DNA from: Kalaharituber pfeilii
Lineage: Eukaryota; Ascomycota; Pezizomycetes; Pezizales; Pezizaceae
DNA: 64,000 nt
Assembly: GCA_015179045.1 (NCBI GenBank)
Contig: WHUZ01000003.1
Location: 1,550,001-1,614,000, forward strand
Reading direction: 5' to 3'
The notes below the pieces were generated by a model. It was not told the DNA's origin. It ran no database searches and saw only the letters and a list, made by a program, of their open reading frames with translations. Below are positions 22,369 through 35,400 of this stretch, piece by piece. The first letter of the stretch is position 1. Every line of letters starts with the position of its first letter. A program made the position numbers and the translations under genes.

Positions 22369-25300
22369 TGACGCACGAGAAGTTTTAAGTTTCTGAAGAA
22401 TGGTGGTGGCTCCCACTCGCAACCTGTGGGAGTGTTTTGTATGTATTTTGCGCCGGGCGTTGTTAAATATTGATGTGAAGGGATGTTTTACGATAGATCT
22501 ACATTTGCTTTTAGCAATCCTAATCTGCGCACGGTACGTAGAAACATCATGAAAGAAATCGGAATTAGGAATCGAATTTTCAATGTATATGGGTTATGAG
22601 AAGTACCGCTATCTTAATTAAGGTTGAGGTTAAAGTTTGGTCTCGTCAGCCAGACTATTCCACTAAAAGAAGTAGCACATCCATAACAAGACTAGGTACA
22701 ACCAGACTACTTCTAGACACCGCCTTGGACAACGAGCCACTCAACTGCTAGCTAGCTACAGGATACCGTACTTGTTCGGAGGGCGCCCTAGGGAGTTTGG
22801 TATGGGGCTAGAGTATCGGCAAAAGACTATCGTAGAGACGTTGGAAGGCCACTTATAGATAGTAGGAAACACACACAAAAAAAAAAAAAAAAAAAAAAAA
22901 AAGAGGGTTCCAGAACTTGCTCGAGACTACAAGCTTTGTAACTATGGGAAAAATACCGTGTAGGTGATATAGCTAGCTAAGCATCCCAGATCTGGACAGT
23001 GCAGCGGCACGCCGTGGGGGTAGGGGGCAGCTTAATTCATTTGTAGTTAATTACATGTCTTAAGTCAGCGTAAATGGTATAACTCCAATTGCGAACATTG
23101 TCGTGAAAGGGATATTCACAAAGTTTGCAATGGTTGGTTTTTTGGTACTACATGTATAGTTACCCTGTGTTAAATACGAAGTAACTTTGGGATTTGGGGG
23201 GAGAAGAGGCACGAATCATAACATACTTACACGGGTTCATCTCTCTTTTCACATACTTATATTGTAGGTATATTATTAATCTACCATCGATCCTGCCACT
23301 GAACGTCTGCACTCCCATCATAACCAATTTCCACAACTCGCAGCCGAGAATCTAAACGAGAGATATAGTCTTGGAGATATTTTTCTTTACGATAACTTGT
23401 GTTATACCTTGTTTATACAATCAATATTCCCCACGACCTATGGGCACCCCATCATATCTTCTTGATTATCATTGGCTTGTGATATGAATGAGAGGACTTT
23501 TATGTATGTTCATGCAAATTGACAACCAAAAACAAGTCGGGTTTCACCCAAACTATCTATGCACAATTATCATTATGTTCCCATCATCTTTACGCAGTGC
23601 AATTATAACACATCAATTTTCCCCTATAAATCGCTGAGCGTCCCATAGGTAAAAATGTTTGGAGCACTCACTACAGCTGTCAGTACCGTTATTATCAATA
23701 TACTTACCATATATAAGGTGATCCTCCCGATTAGCTGGTGACGCGACGTTGTAGTTACCCTTCCCCCAACTATCGTTATCACCAAGCTAAGAATATGGAG
23801 AGGTACGAAGCTTTTTAAATTGAAAAATCCATGTATAACGGAACGAAATAATATACATCAATAAGGATTACCCATGCATCCTCCTATGGACATTGGGGAA
23901 AGAAACTCAGCTCTGGGAGTACACCGTCTTATTGGCTCCATCATTCCGCATAGCTATCTGTTGCCGAGCTGGCACATAGTGTGTGTGCATTACGGATTGG
24001 AATGAAAGATAATTTCTATGATGAAAGGTAACCAGTCATGTTTATGACCAAGAGGTAATCTCGAATTTAGATTTAGGTAAGTGAGCCCAACAAGGCCTCC
24101 TGGAGAAATAAAGGTAACAAGCGATTGGTGTGAGAGCGGGCGGCTGTATGTCATGCGTCAGATATGCTCATCTGCTGATGTGACGAAGACTAAGGCAGGA
24201 ATGCTGCAGTGCAGTCAAGCATGTATCGCGCAAGCAGTTGATAACGGAAAAGGAAAGTGGCAGCATTGTTAGTCTTGAGATAGCCGAGAGCTTATTCATA
24301 GGCACCAAATGCTACCTAATAGCACCCGCGTAGCATGAGGTTGACTGGATCCATAGTTTGGCAGGTAATAATTTTGATGTCCGCGGCCGGAGCTTGTGCA
24401 TGAGGCCATTAGATAACGGGGGCCATGAACTCGGATCCCAGGTTTAGTGTTCACACGGAGTATGAGATCAGTGTTCGCACTCATGCGTACGTAACCTCTG
24501 GCAGTTGTACAGTCGTAATTAGAGAATGATGACCCCAATAGTCACAGAAGTGTCAGCACCCATATCCAATGTCTCTATGATGCACATCTCAGGGGCCACA
24601 TACCAGTTGATTCAAGATCTTCGCTGGCCCAGTCCACCGAAACGAGGTTCAGCAAATAAGGAGTATGTCAAACTTACGTATACGCTCCCCAGAAAACAGG
24701 ACGTCGCATGAACATCGATCCTTGGTGTGCTGGAGCATTGTGTCTTACAGTGAATCATTGGGTTGAAAAAACTAACTGTCGATCTTGTCATTGCTACATA
24801 GTCAAGGGTTCATGTTATGCGTGAGCATTTCGACGGGGGGCCCTCGAACATTAACGATCCTCGGGACTGGGGTGTTAGTTTGGTTCAATCGTGCAGCCTG
24901 AATATTTTCTGACCCGGCATTAGTGCTTAGTGCAAGCTGTTATGGCCGCCATACTTAAATTCGACGTCTTTTCGCCGCCTCATGCTTTATGTTGAGCATC
25001 TGCGATCATGAGCTATGCTAGGCATCCTGTCCAGCGGCAGACTGCAGTCAACGTGGGCACCCCGTCCAGCTTAAGGCGCCCACGAGACCGCGCCAAGCCC
25101 AGCAAAGTCCGAACCAGCAAACCTCGGTTTCCTATTCCAGCAATTATTCGTCCCAACTCTCTACTCGCGTTTAATCTGGCCCGCGTTAATTTTTTCTGTG
25201 CTCGCCCATTACTAGTCTCATGCTCACCCCATGGCCGTGGAGGCTTCTCCTGGATCCAACTCATGTATTTGTCTCGATTCATCCCGACCCAGACCGCTGG

Positions 25301-25825
25301 TGAGAAGTACTACAAGGAGTACTGCAGCTGGGCCTAACTTTCATCTTTGACAGAATGTGGTGGCATCTAGACTGGATGTCAGCAGTTATGGTTCGCTAAC
25401 TGGCACGACCGACCTGATCATCAGCCAACAGAATTTCAGGATGCAATTTTCCCGGCTTTGTTCTCATATTGCACACTAGATGATCTCATTTTTCCAAATA
25501 AATAAATTAAGAATTACGTCCATACATTCAAAAGGAGTGCAAAAATCTCCATAGCTTCAAACAGCATAAACCGAAAGAAACGCTACCATAAGAGGGAACA
25601 GCACAGCTTTGTTGTCTTGAGGAATTTTGAGCCCTTCCATGCAGCTGAAAATGACCAATTACAAAGGAATATCAACTCAACACGCATGAAATAACACAAG
25701 GCCTGCCAAAATACCCAAGAAACGCCATTTGGATGAATATTCCAATATTTTTGGTGCCACAATCAAGACCCTTCTCTACAACCAGAAAAATTCTGAGTCG
25801 ACTCGTACCCAGTCTCTTTCTCCGT
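22369..25825. other. gene-free spacer
   Basis: I see no supportable gene. An A27 tract lies at 22877-22903 and AACCAGACTA at 22700-22709. A 109-codon plus-strand frame at 25008-25337 and an 89-codon antisense frame have no recognisable domain. Confidence 0.5.
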
Positions 25826-26785
25826 CTAGGGTCGAGCCCTGTACACGACGTTTTCAGGTTGGATTTGCAGCTGGGGTGGGCCTTGCATTGCTAACAACTT
25901 CCTGAGCTCCCTGTTTTCCTGGCCGAGTCTCTCGGCTTCTGATTGCGCCTTTTTCAAAGCATTCAGAAGCTGAAAGATGTATTCTTTCGTGTTCTTCAAT
26001 ATATTGGCCTTTGACTCTTGAATGTTTCTACACGAGGGGACAAGATCTACTAATGCGTCCATACCGCTTTTAATGTGGTTCCTTCGGCGCTTTTCCGACT
26101 CAAGATGATTACGGCGCCGCTTTTCCTGTTTCGTTATTCTTTCTCCTTGGTGCTCAGGCATCAGAATATCAGGGTCCATGCTATTCACAAGGCGTCCAGA
26201 CGGTATTCCAATGTGAAGGGATGTGGTATGCATGACAGTGTGGTGTTTAACCCTATGAGCAGTTGCTGGGGAGTTGCTTCGTGCTTGATACAGGCTATCC
26301 CGATGGTCGTATAGCCGGCCGAGATGAGCGCTGGATCGGGCGGTGTATGCATGTGGCTGTCCACCGTGCTCTGAAGTGGGGGTTGTTGGCCCACTTCCAG
26401 AAGGGGAAGGGCATGTAGCAGAAGTGAAGATTGAGCCTGCAAGGGACGGGCAACGTGTCGACCTTGGGGAAATCGGACTAGGAAGTGCCAAAGTGGTCGA
26501 GTGGTTGTCCATGTCGTTTATGACTGTTGGCGACTCGTTTGTCAAGGACATATTGTTCAACGATAATGGCACCCTGGGTATACTCATACTAGGTTGTTTG
26601 ACTGCCGATTGTGAATACTGATACGAGGTAGGTGAAGGATGTCGATTGGCATCAACTATAGCTGCGTGTCCTAACTGGTGCTTTCCATGGCCGTTCAGTC
26701 CACTTTCTGAACCGAATGTCTCTTTCATAAACATTCTCAACGACCTATGCTCTTTATCAGAAGATGGCAGCACTCGAGTGAACAT
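25826..26785 (-). CDS. bHLH-leucine-zipper transcription factor
   Basis: The predicted protein is 319 aa. Residues 50-150 are Ser/Pro-rich and disordered. The basic region is at 222-238 (KRRRNHLESEKRRRNHIKSG); His227, Glu231 and Arg235 sit at the H-E-R spacing that contacts CACGTG-type E-boxes. Helix 1, loop and helix 2 follow (239-277: MDALVDLVPSC...SKANILKNTKEYIFQLL), then a zipper-like helix (about 277-300: ALKKAQSEAERLGQENRELR). It should therefore bind DNA in the nucleus as a dimer. It belongs to the large fungal bHLH-Zip group; I cannot name an orthologue. The ATG at 26785 is preceded by a GTGAGT, and a 51-bp stretch from there to GCATAG has intron-like ends. If that is a 5' UTR intron, translation would start at Met18 (26734), with no effect on the DNA-binding domain. 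Confidence 0.85.
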   Translation of the reverse strand: MFTRVLPSSDKEHRSLRMFMKETFGSESGLNGHGKHQLGHAAIVDANRHPSPTSYQYSQSAVKQPSMSIPRVPLSLNNMSLTNESPTVINDMDNHSTTLALPSPISPRSTRCPSLAGSIFTSATCPSPSGSGPTTPTSEHGGQPHAYTARSSAHLGRLYDHRDSLYQARSNSPATAHRVKHHTVMHTTSLHIGIPSGRLVNSMDPDILMPEHQGERITKQEKRRRNHLESEKRRRNHIKSGMDALVDLVPSCRNIQESKANILKNTKEYIFQLLNALKKAQSEAERLGQENRELRKLLAMQGPPQLQIQPENVVYRARP

Positions 26786-29774
26786 GTGAACTCACGGCAA
26801 TGACTGTGACGGATTTATTCCAGGGCCCATGCCGATTAATTCGGTCAGACGACTACAGATTGCTACCAAAATCTGACAGTGGATATGGTCAAAGCCGAGC
26901 TTCTGACTGCGATACTTTTTGCGGAAGGTATCTGAATGTTATTTTGGATATAGTTCCTTGCTACAGCTATGGGTGTTGAATAGTCAAAGAGAGGACAGCT
27001 AAAATGCGAGCCAAATGGGTAGAGCAGGTCCCTGCCGGAAAGAATGCTTGTGATGAGGGGAATGAATGAATGAGCTGGTGAGCTGCACAAGGTAGTGGAC
27101 CTACTTCCCTTCATATACCCATCTCCCTTCAGTGTACGCTTGCATCTGATCAATAGTCAATCGTTTTCCTAATTGGCCACTCACTTGATGCTTGATCTAT
27201 GGTGAATATAGAAAAGAGACATGCCCAACCAGATTAGGATACACCACACCATACCTCCCTCCTAACTGAATACAAATGCTGTAGCCCAGTTGGGATCACC
27301 CTCTGTCTCAGGGTACCTCTTCAACTTTTAAGCCTTATGATAGAGCGTAACCTTACTCACCAGTACCACCACTATCACCACATAAATCATGGATCACCGG
27401 GAAACATTACTGTTCAGGTGTCTGGCCTCCGGGCTCACTGCAACATGCGGGAAACATAACAGAAAAATCATGATTTGTCAGTGGACATGATTTAGCTTCG
27501 AAGCTAGTGCCCGTGAGAAGGAGAAAACGGCAGGAACCTGGCCCTGACTCTGGACGGAGAGGTTATTATCCAAAGAGCGCAGCCCACTAATTCCGGGAAC
27601 CCCTTGCCTCCGAAAAGGCTAATGGGTGCGAGAGTGGTCATAAGAGTGGGTCTCTCAGCCTGACTCCAACAAATGAAGCTAAGCTGCCCCCGTGGCGGGC
27701 CGCCACGATCAATCTCTGATGAGACATACAAATCTCAAATACGATCTACGGATCGGATTTGGGCTACGGAAGGTGCTTTGCTCATCAGCGATTGCCGAGA
27801 TGCCAAAATAAGTAGAGGCGAGCCAACTAGGATCTGTGTGGAGCTGGATGCTCGTTCTCGTCTCCATGACTTGTTCCAGATTGCGAATCCTTGATGCACA
27901 TCTTTCACATATGAAATATTCAGGTGAATACGGGATCTATACCATCTTTGCGAGTGGATTGTCTCATAGACATAATTCTAGGCATGTGGTACACTTTTGC
28001 TGTTAGAGATAGTGATAATGAGGGTTGAACTAACCTCCATGAACATAATTATGTAGTAATCACCAAGCGATCTAGCTTAAGATACTCTTGACGTGTCTGC
28101 TGCACATAAAATTAGGCCAGCGTCACTCCACCTCAATATTCTAAAAATAGGGAAAATGACAGAATGCTCACGAATTTCAAAAGCATTGACAAATTAACAC
28201 TATACAGGCTTAAAAATCAAGCTATTCGACGGAATAATCAATATTCAAGAGTGCCCGAGTTGTATAGAAGCAAAAGTCTATGTGAATAAAAGAACGCCCC
28301 AGGTCTAGACTCACCCCCCAAGACGGCATAATAACACTACTTGCACAAGGTTTCGGTTATAGATTGCCTACTCCCCCGGACTGGGCCTTTTAGCAAAGAA
28401 GCACATAGAGTTAGTAGATTTGCGGGACGACAAGAGTTAATGTAGGTATATGGGCACTTGCATCCCAAGCAGACACAGCGAGAATTGGACTAACCTGCAA
28501 CAAGGCGAGTAGTCGTAGGTTCGTGCGGGCATGTGAGGGATGGCAATCATTACACACGCGGCGCACCCCACCATTGCCCTTACAGATACTCCTAGTCGTT
28601 CCCATTTTGGAAGATGCGCGTGAATGTTGGATATCAGAATGCCAGGAGGTAAATTTGCAGCCTCCTACAGGGATCTCTTGTGTTTCATTTCATATCCTTT
28701 TTCATAAGAAAAATCATCTTGATAAAGGTAATGATATAATTCAGACTTCTTAGACTTGGGGATAGTGTTAGAAATCGACCGCCTATTCCTTATCTTTGGA
28801 AACGGCTGAGGAGAGCATGCACAGCTTCCCAAAATTTGTCAGAGAGGGATGAGAAAACTGGATTCATAATCTTCATTGGAAAATCACAGCCTGGATATAT
28901 GTGTCAGTGTCTGGGCAGGAGAAATGTTGGTGGTTGTCTCTGAGTACTAACTCTAGATTTCGTCCACGCTGTTCAACGAATAAGCATACTGCCCCGCACT
29001 GTGGATTGTATTGAAAACAAGGAGGGGCGTGAACCCATGCACTGCTTCTTGGGTTGGATACCCAGCCGTCAAACACCTGCTTCAACTACTACTGAACATG
29101 TAATGTCAAAGGGTCGAGGTTATATTTACGGCGCGTTGATTCAACCTCTTGCCTGAGGAGACATGTTTTCATACGCATACTAGACTCTATTACCACTATC
29201 CGATAGGATGACTATCTTGGACACCAAGCAGGGAGGATCAGCATATTCATACACAGTACCACTGAGATGAGATGAAAGCTCGAGTTGCTTCTGGCAAAGC
29301 TAATACACTGTGGACTTTCAGCTATGTCGTCTCCTGCACTGCTACTAAAGCCAACATTTTATGTACTCACTGTCCTGCTTGCATGGTTTCACTCAAATCC
29401 ATTCTAAGGGAAGCGGTGGAACTGCAGAGGACTGGCTGGTGGAATCATCCTGTTGTCACTCGATCGTGTTCTTCCTTGGTAAGAACGAGACCAACAAAAT
29501 TACTCCTTGTGAAAAATTCCCACTCTATCCGAACGACTCTGTCGCACGCACGCGCTCCAGGCCACGCCCATAATGCATTTTGGTGCGCAAAGGCGCTACT
29601 ATCTGTGAAGTTCAAGTTCAAAATGATTGAGTAGGTAAGGAGTGCTTGGGAGGGGCGTGAACGGAGCCTGCTTCCAAGCAATCAACGTGCTTCCCAACTA
29701 CTTTCTTCCGACAGACCTTTTCAATCTGCCCAGTTTAAAGTCGTTTCCGGTGCATACTGGTGTGTAATACCACT

Positions 29775-29819
<45 letters not shown>

Positions 29820-31989
29820 AATATCGGAATAAAGACGGAGAGCTGAATTGTGCAGTTATCTATCACTCCACCGCTTCTACCCCCAAGACAAGATCTAGCC
29901 CCAAGCGATATTAACTTCCAGGTGGCAAGCTTCGGCATCCGAAACATTGTGCGTAGGGCAGGAACGGAAATCAGGACCCTGATTCAAGCAATGCGCTTTC
30001 GTATGAATGCGTTGGGCTCACGTGATTGTTACCTGTTGTGGAACACAAGACCTGATCAAGGTAACTCGCCTATTTAATTGATCACATTGGAAGGGCTGGG
30101 CCATAAACATAATGTGCGTCAGTTGAGCAGTTTGGTTTGTCACCCGATGTTAACAATCTTATGTTCGAAATCCTAATATCATAATTCGCTGTGCTGGTCT
30201 TGCGTAGTGTGCATGAAGGGTTGATATTTCCATGTAACGTGTCAGGTTCTCAATCAGATTATGACAGCATGAGTTCATGCCTTTCCATCTCTCCCATCGT
30301 CATAGCTTTCCCTCATTCTTTGATCTCTATACCGACACTTGGTTGAGACAGTCTCAGTTAGATTAAATATCACAAAGTTTATCGAAGGGGACGTTTACAC
30401 AAAATGTGGCTCACACTACAAGTGATTATGGAGCCTGCAATTCGAGGAATATAAGCAGGAATAATATGAACGAATAGATTCATGCACGATTAAGGTTGGT
30501 ATTGCGTGGTCAATAGTATGAAGCCGGGTCAAGCGATGGCAGTAGCACTTCAGGTATGTCTTGATCATGGACTAGAAGAATCATCAGCTGATATATCCTC
30601 AAGACGATGGTACAAAAAAAAAGTTACTTATAGATAATATGGTTATCTCACGTTCTGCTTGGCCAGAATGCAAACGCGATGATACGGGATATTGGGTTTA
30701 TGATCTTGGTAGAGCGACAACGTGGCTGGAAATGCCTACAAATGTCTAGGCCCTGGTAGTTCCTTCAATTGTAAGCTGTTTGGTTCCATCCCGGGTAACT
30801 CACCTGATGTGTTTACTACACACCAACGACATTGCAGCCGAGTTTATGGTTCTTGATCACCTAGGAGTTTCCACATATAAAGAAAAGATTAGCTTAAACG
30901 CCATTTATTACTTTTTCCATTAACGGGGGAAACCAGCTGGGGCCTTGTATAGAGTTAGTAATGGCAACTGCATTGCATACAGTTATGTACGACGGGACTT
31001 TACCACATTCATGCGCTCACTGTCACCTCTTTTCGTTGAATTTTCCTTGGCTTTTATTTGTTTTTGCCGTTTTGTATTGACTTCAATAACTTTAATGTTT
31101 TCAGGATATAAGTTTTTGGAACACACGCCATCTACACCTAAACTATACTCGCAGTAATGCAGAAATAAAAGAGTATGATATACACCCAATTGCCAATTGA
31201 CCCTAGTTGAGCACGCTTCTGTGTCACTGCAGTTGTGTGTCATTGGATACATGAGTGCAACTCATGGAAGCGAGGGGCGATGCAATTTTGCGCGTATTCA
31301 CTAATCTCAAAGCAATAAAATCAGGCATTTCGTTCAACCGTTCCGACAAGCAAAGTCGACGGATGATGGGAAGAGCGAGAGCGGAATGCAACTGCACATG
31401 TTAACAGTACCGAAATGGGCGGATGGTCTGCCTCTTGCGTGGGGGTTTATCATGAGGGGCTGCGGTCGGGTGGGCGTGCAGAGTCGGAACGCGGAATGTG
31501 CCTAGGGATGCAGGAAGCAGATGTGATGCAGGAAAAAGGAAGGAAAGGAAACACGTTAAAATGTCAGACAATTAGCAGAATAACGATTGATTGGGATTAC
31601 GGAATATGGATCGGTCAGCCAGTCCATCTGCGGAGAGCGTGGCCAGCCGGCGGGATGGGTATATGGTTGGGGACATGTGTACTCGGATCAAATTTCGCAT
31701 CAACTTCAACACTCAAATCACAACTAAAATAAATAGATAAAATTAGTTTCATGCTATACGATGATAAATTAGTGAATGAAAAATAATTCTATAGAGCGAT
31801 ATCTATTTAATTAATTTTTTGTACTGGTGATTTGACAGTCAAAGATGAGCAGTTTTATATGGGAATCGGTCAAATTGTCCACCTTTAGTAACTACTAAAT
31901 ATAGTATAGTATAAACCAACCTAACCAGAAAAGGAAGTACGCTAACCTAAAATAGAATAGTATATACATATACCCTATACATATCCCTT
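26786..31989. other. gene-free spacer
   Basis: I see no recognisable gene or intact element over 5 kb. Frames such as 29272-29634 (+, 120 codons) lack any family signature. A 42-base poly-A tract lies at 29776-29817. The sequence has the look of old, mutated non-coding or repeat-derived DNA, but I could not identify the source. Confidence 0.5.
29776..29817. repeat. A42 homopolymer
   Basis: Forty-two uninterrupted A, the longest homopolymer in the window. It could be the tail of a retroposed insertion, but I see no target-site duplication or recognisable insert beside it. Confidence 0.9.
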
Positions 31990-32400
31990 CTACCACTTCG
32001 TTTTATCTGGTACTTGTCTATGACCTTTATATATATATGAATGAAACTCCTTCGTACCATAAGTTAATCCTTCACTATATGCATCAATAGACCGTAAACA
32101 ATGATAATAAAAACGATTAATAGATGCAAAAGAAACAGAATGTAATGCCAGAGGAAGAGTATCTTGTAAACCATCAAATGAATAAGAACAGTTTTCTCGT
32201 AAATAATACTTAACAGAACACCAATAACGCTCAATAAAATTAAGTTCACAATGAAACTTAGGATAAAAAATTACCTGTTGACCAGCAGCTTCTAATTCTT
32301 CTTCTAGCCCGCCTTTTTGCTGTATAAAATCAGGTTGCTGAGAGAGTAAAGTTCGTGCGCAACATTTTTGTGAATCTGTATTAACATTAAGTGAGCCAGA
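31990..32400 (-). pseudogene. DDE transposase C-terminal fragment, second copy
   Basis: This is a 136-codon open frame without ATG, bounded upstream by an in-frame stop. It reads CCARTLLSQQPDFIQQKG, then FYPKFHCELNFIERYW (block with the last catalytic acid), VKYYLRENC, INRFYYHCLRSIDAYSEG, YGTKEFHSYIYKGHRQV, and ends at TAG 31990-31992. It is clearly related to the transposase at 16110-16663 (FYP.FHCELNFIE..W..VK.Y.R.NC shared), but the two have diverged widely, so they belong to different elements or old subfamilies. The frame of this C-terminal part is intact, while the N-terminal two thirds is missing. I found no terminal inverted repeats around it. Confidence 0.75.
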
Positions 32401-35400
32401 CTAATTAATTAACTCAAGCATAGGAACGTATTTACCAATTTAATTCTTTGATTCAAGCGACAGGGTGACTGAACAGGCCGATATGTGCGACCGATGCAAC
32501 AGGTATCAAGTATGCAAGTATAGGGGTCAACCAGCGGTGGACAGTGGATTGGTGCTGTAGGGCGGTAGGAAGAAAATCGCGGGGCATCAGTGCATGTAAC
32601 GACTACATAACTAGTGCTTATAGTGCTTAGTCATCATCGAAGCAAATGTCCGCCCTCCTCCGCATACAGATGTCCCCAACCATATGCAGGATTTTCTGGC
32701 AAGTAATGCAACGAAAGATGATGATACTGATTCGAATCTATTGTGATGCTAGTATGGCGATGGTAGTTCACGGTGAGCTGCACGTGTTAGTATTGGCAAT
32801 ACGGTTATATTATTATATTATATTACAGCTCTACTCTATGACTTATTTTACTTCTCTTGGGTTACTCTATACGATGGCTGATACTCGACTTGGGTTGGTG
32901 AGGCGGGTTTCAAACACTGAAATGGGTATTATTCAGCGCAGACTATGCTCACTCTGTTAAAACTGCTAATCCCAAGTCCCCGAATTTCCTGTGTCCTCAG
33001 TTGATTACAGTTCGTCACGCTAACAATAAGGTACACAGGTACACATCCTAGCGCAAAGATATATATGTATAGTCTCGTAAATATATGTACACATATACCA
33101 CAAAGCATAGAGACTTTATATAGTGCATAATTGATTGGACTTTACAAGGCGTGGGTATGAGATGATGACGACAATGATGGTGACGAATGTGAAGATTTTG
33201 GTCACTCTTGGATCCGTTAAATTGGACTGGTACCTTCTTATTCCTATCCTTATTCATTCATCGATCTTGTTGAAAGCATACTCACCGCAGCACTGAAACA
33301 TGCGAGAGAGTTTAGAACAAAAATTAGTGTTCACGAGCAACTCCTTCCGCCCCGTTAACACCGCGGTTTACAGTGAACCAAAGATTATCGGGTTATGTAT
33401 TTTGAGACGTTTACAAGAATTTGCCGTAAACGCACAGACAGATACGCACCTGAGCGAGTGTAGGGATGCTCCTTCGATGTGCATGGAGGATTATGTACCT
33501 AGCTACTGGAGATTTTCTACTCACCTCCATTACTGGTACTGTTAAGTCGTAAAAGGGATGCATTCGGAGCTCCTACTAAAGGTTCTCAAGTTTCGGTTGA
33601 GGAAGGCAAGATAAGGCATAGAGCACAATATTCATGTAACATTAACTCTGGTTGAGGCTTGGATATATAATTGGGGATATCCAGCGAACTAGCTGAATGT
33701 GCAATGCATAGCGAGTCTAAAATACTGGATACTAATGAATGTGATAGCAAGTAGTAGGAGCGGTTGTTCAAACTTTATGGGAGTCTTATGGGGTGCATGA
33801 CCAGCGAGGAGCTTACAGGACACGTTGGGGGTAAATTTACATGTTGGAGGAGGGAGTGGGAAAGGACAAGAACTGATCACGCATAGGTATGAATCATACG
33901 CCATACTAGCCTGCTTACTCTCCCGGGCCTCCTGTTACCATATGTACTAGGTATAACTTAGATGAGAGCTTTACTTAAACTCTGTTATGACATAAACGTG
34001 CGTGTGCACCCTGCGTAGTAACCTACCGCTAGTCATGCAAGCCTCGATGTGGATCATGTGCACAAACACGATAATCGCAGGACCTAAAAAATTTGAGCTT
34101 AGACTTGTGAGTTTGTTGATATGATAGCACCGTGCTTATAACTATGATTTATCTTTGGATAGGTCATGAGGCACATTGAATATATCTTCAGGTACAATTG
34201 GAGTGCTTTTGCGACTTCTGTGAATTACTTTATGTCCGCGTACCCTTTTTCTTTTTTTTTTTTTTTTCTTTGGGAGGGGGGGGGGGCAATTATTTTTCCC
34301 GTGCACCATCAATGATTCTATACTCCTAGATTTCCGATTTTCAAATTCCCATAAACAAAACAAAGTAACAAAAAATGCAAGTACATACTATACTTGTCAA
34401 TAAGTATCTACAGTATCTCCATACGTACTTGCTTCTTTTCCTAATATGTTAGTAACTACCCAATATAGTAGTAATTCTAGTTGCATCCCCTCCTCTTCCT
34501 TCAGCATGCTGAAGTTCCCATTCCACAATTTAGCCTAACCTCTCTATTTGGTCGAAGTTTTATTTCATTCGTGCAGCTGATATAATTCGTAGCGCACAAA
34601 AGAATGGGGTTTTCCTTAACGTCTAGACCCCTGTCGATCGACAACTTCCATATTAGGAAGTCGAAGAAGAAACGCACTTAATTGGCAAGACATATATCCC
34701 TGCCAATGATCGTTCAGGGTAACGTACACCAGGATTATACCGAGAAAGTACTAGTAAATAGGTTAGTTTCTTTCACAAAGTTAGCAGTTGGCTGGTGGAG
34801 AATTAAAGGATGGGGCGGTTATGTAAAGCATATAAGCTGCTTAGGTATACGTGTGGATTTGTAATCTCACCCTGGATCTTGTTGGTATAATTTCCATGAT
34901 ACCTAAATAGCTATAGGACGCATGGACGTGTAGTAAGTGGACGGTTAGGAGGGTGACATGGTAGTCTACTTGGTCGTCTGGTTTTTACGAAAGCCAAAGT
35001 TGCAGTAAGCAATATAACAGAGGTTGCAAGTCTTTGGCCATGGATCGTGCGATTGAGCCAATTTTTATTATTCGGCATTGCTTTCTAGCTATTCGAAATT
35101 TGATTTGAGGATTTTGTGATGGTTTCAAATGATAGAATAACTCATATGGCCATATCTCTCGATCTCGCATTCTATAAATAGTAAATAGTGAGACTTGGGA
35201 TGGGGAAAAAAAAAAGTGTATGTTGGAGTCGGGATTAGATCGGACGCCGCGATACGGGATAATTTCAAAGTAATTTGGCGACCGAGTTTACATGGAGCTA
35301 TCATAGCGCTAAGCGTTGGTTGATGCATCTCAATTGCATAGCATGTGTATTTGTAACTCGGCAGCCGGCCTGCGTAATGTAGTCTACGAGAGGTAGTGTA

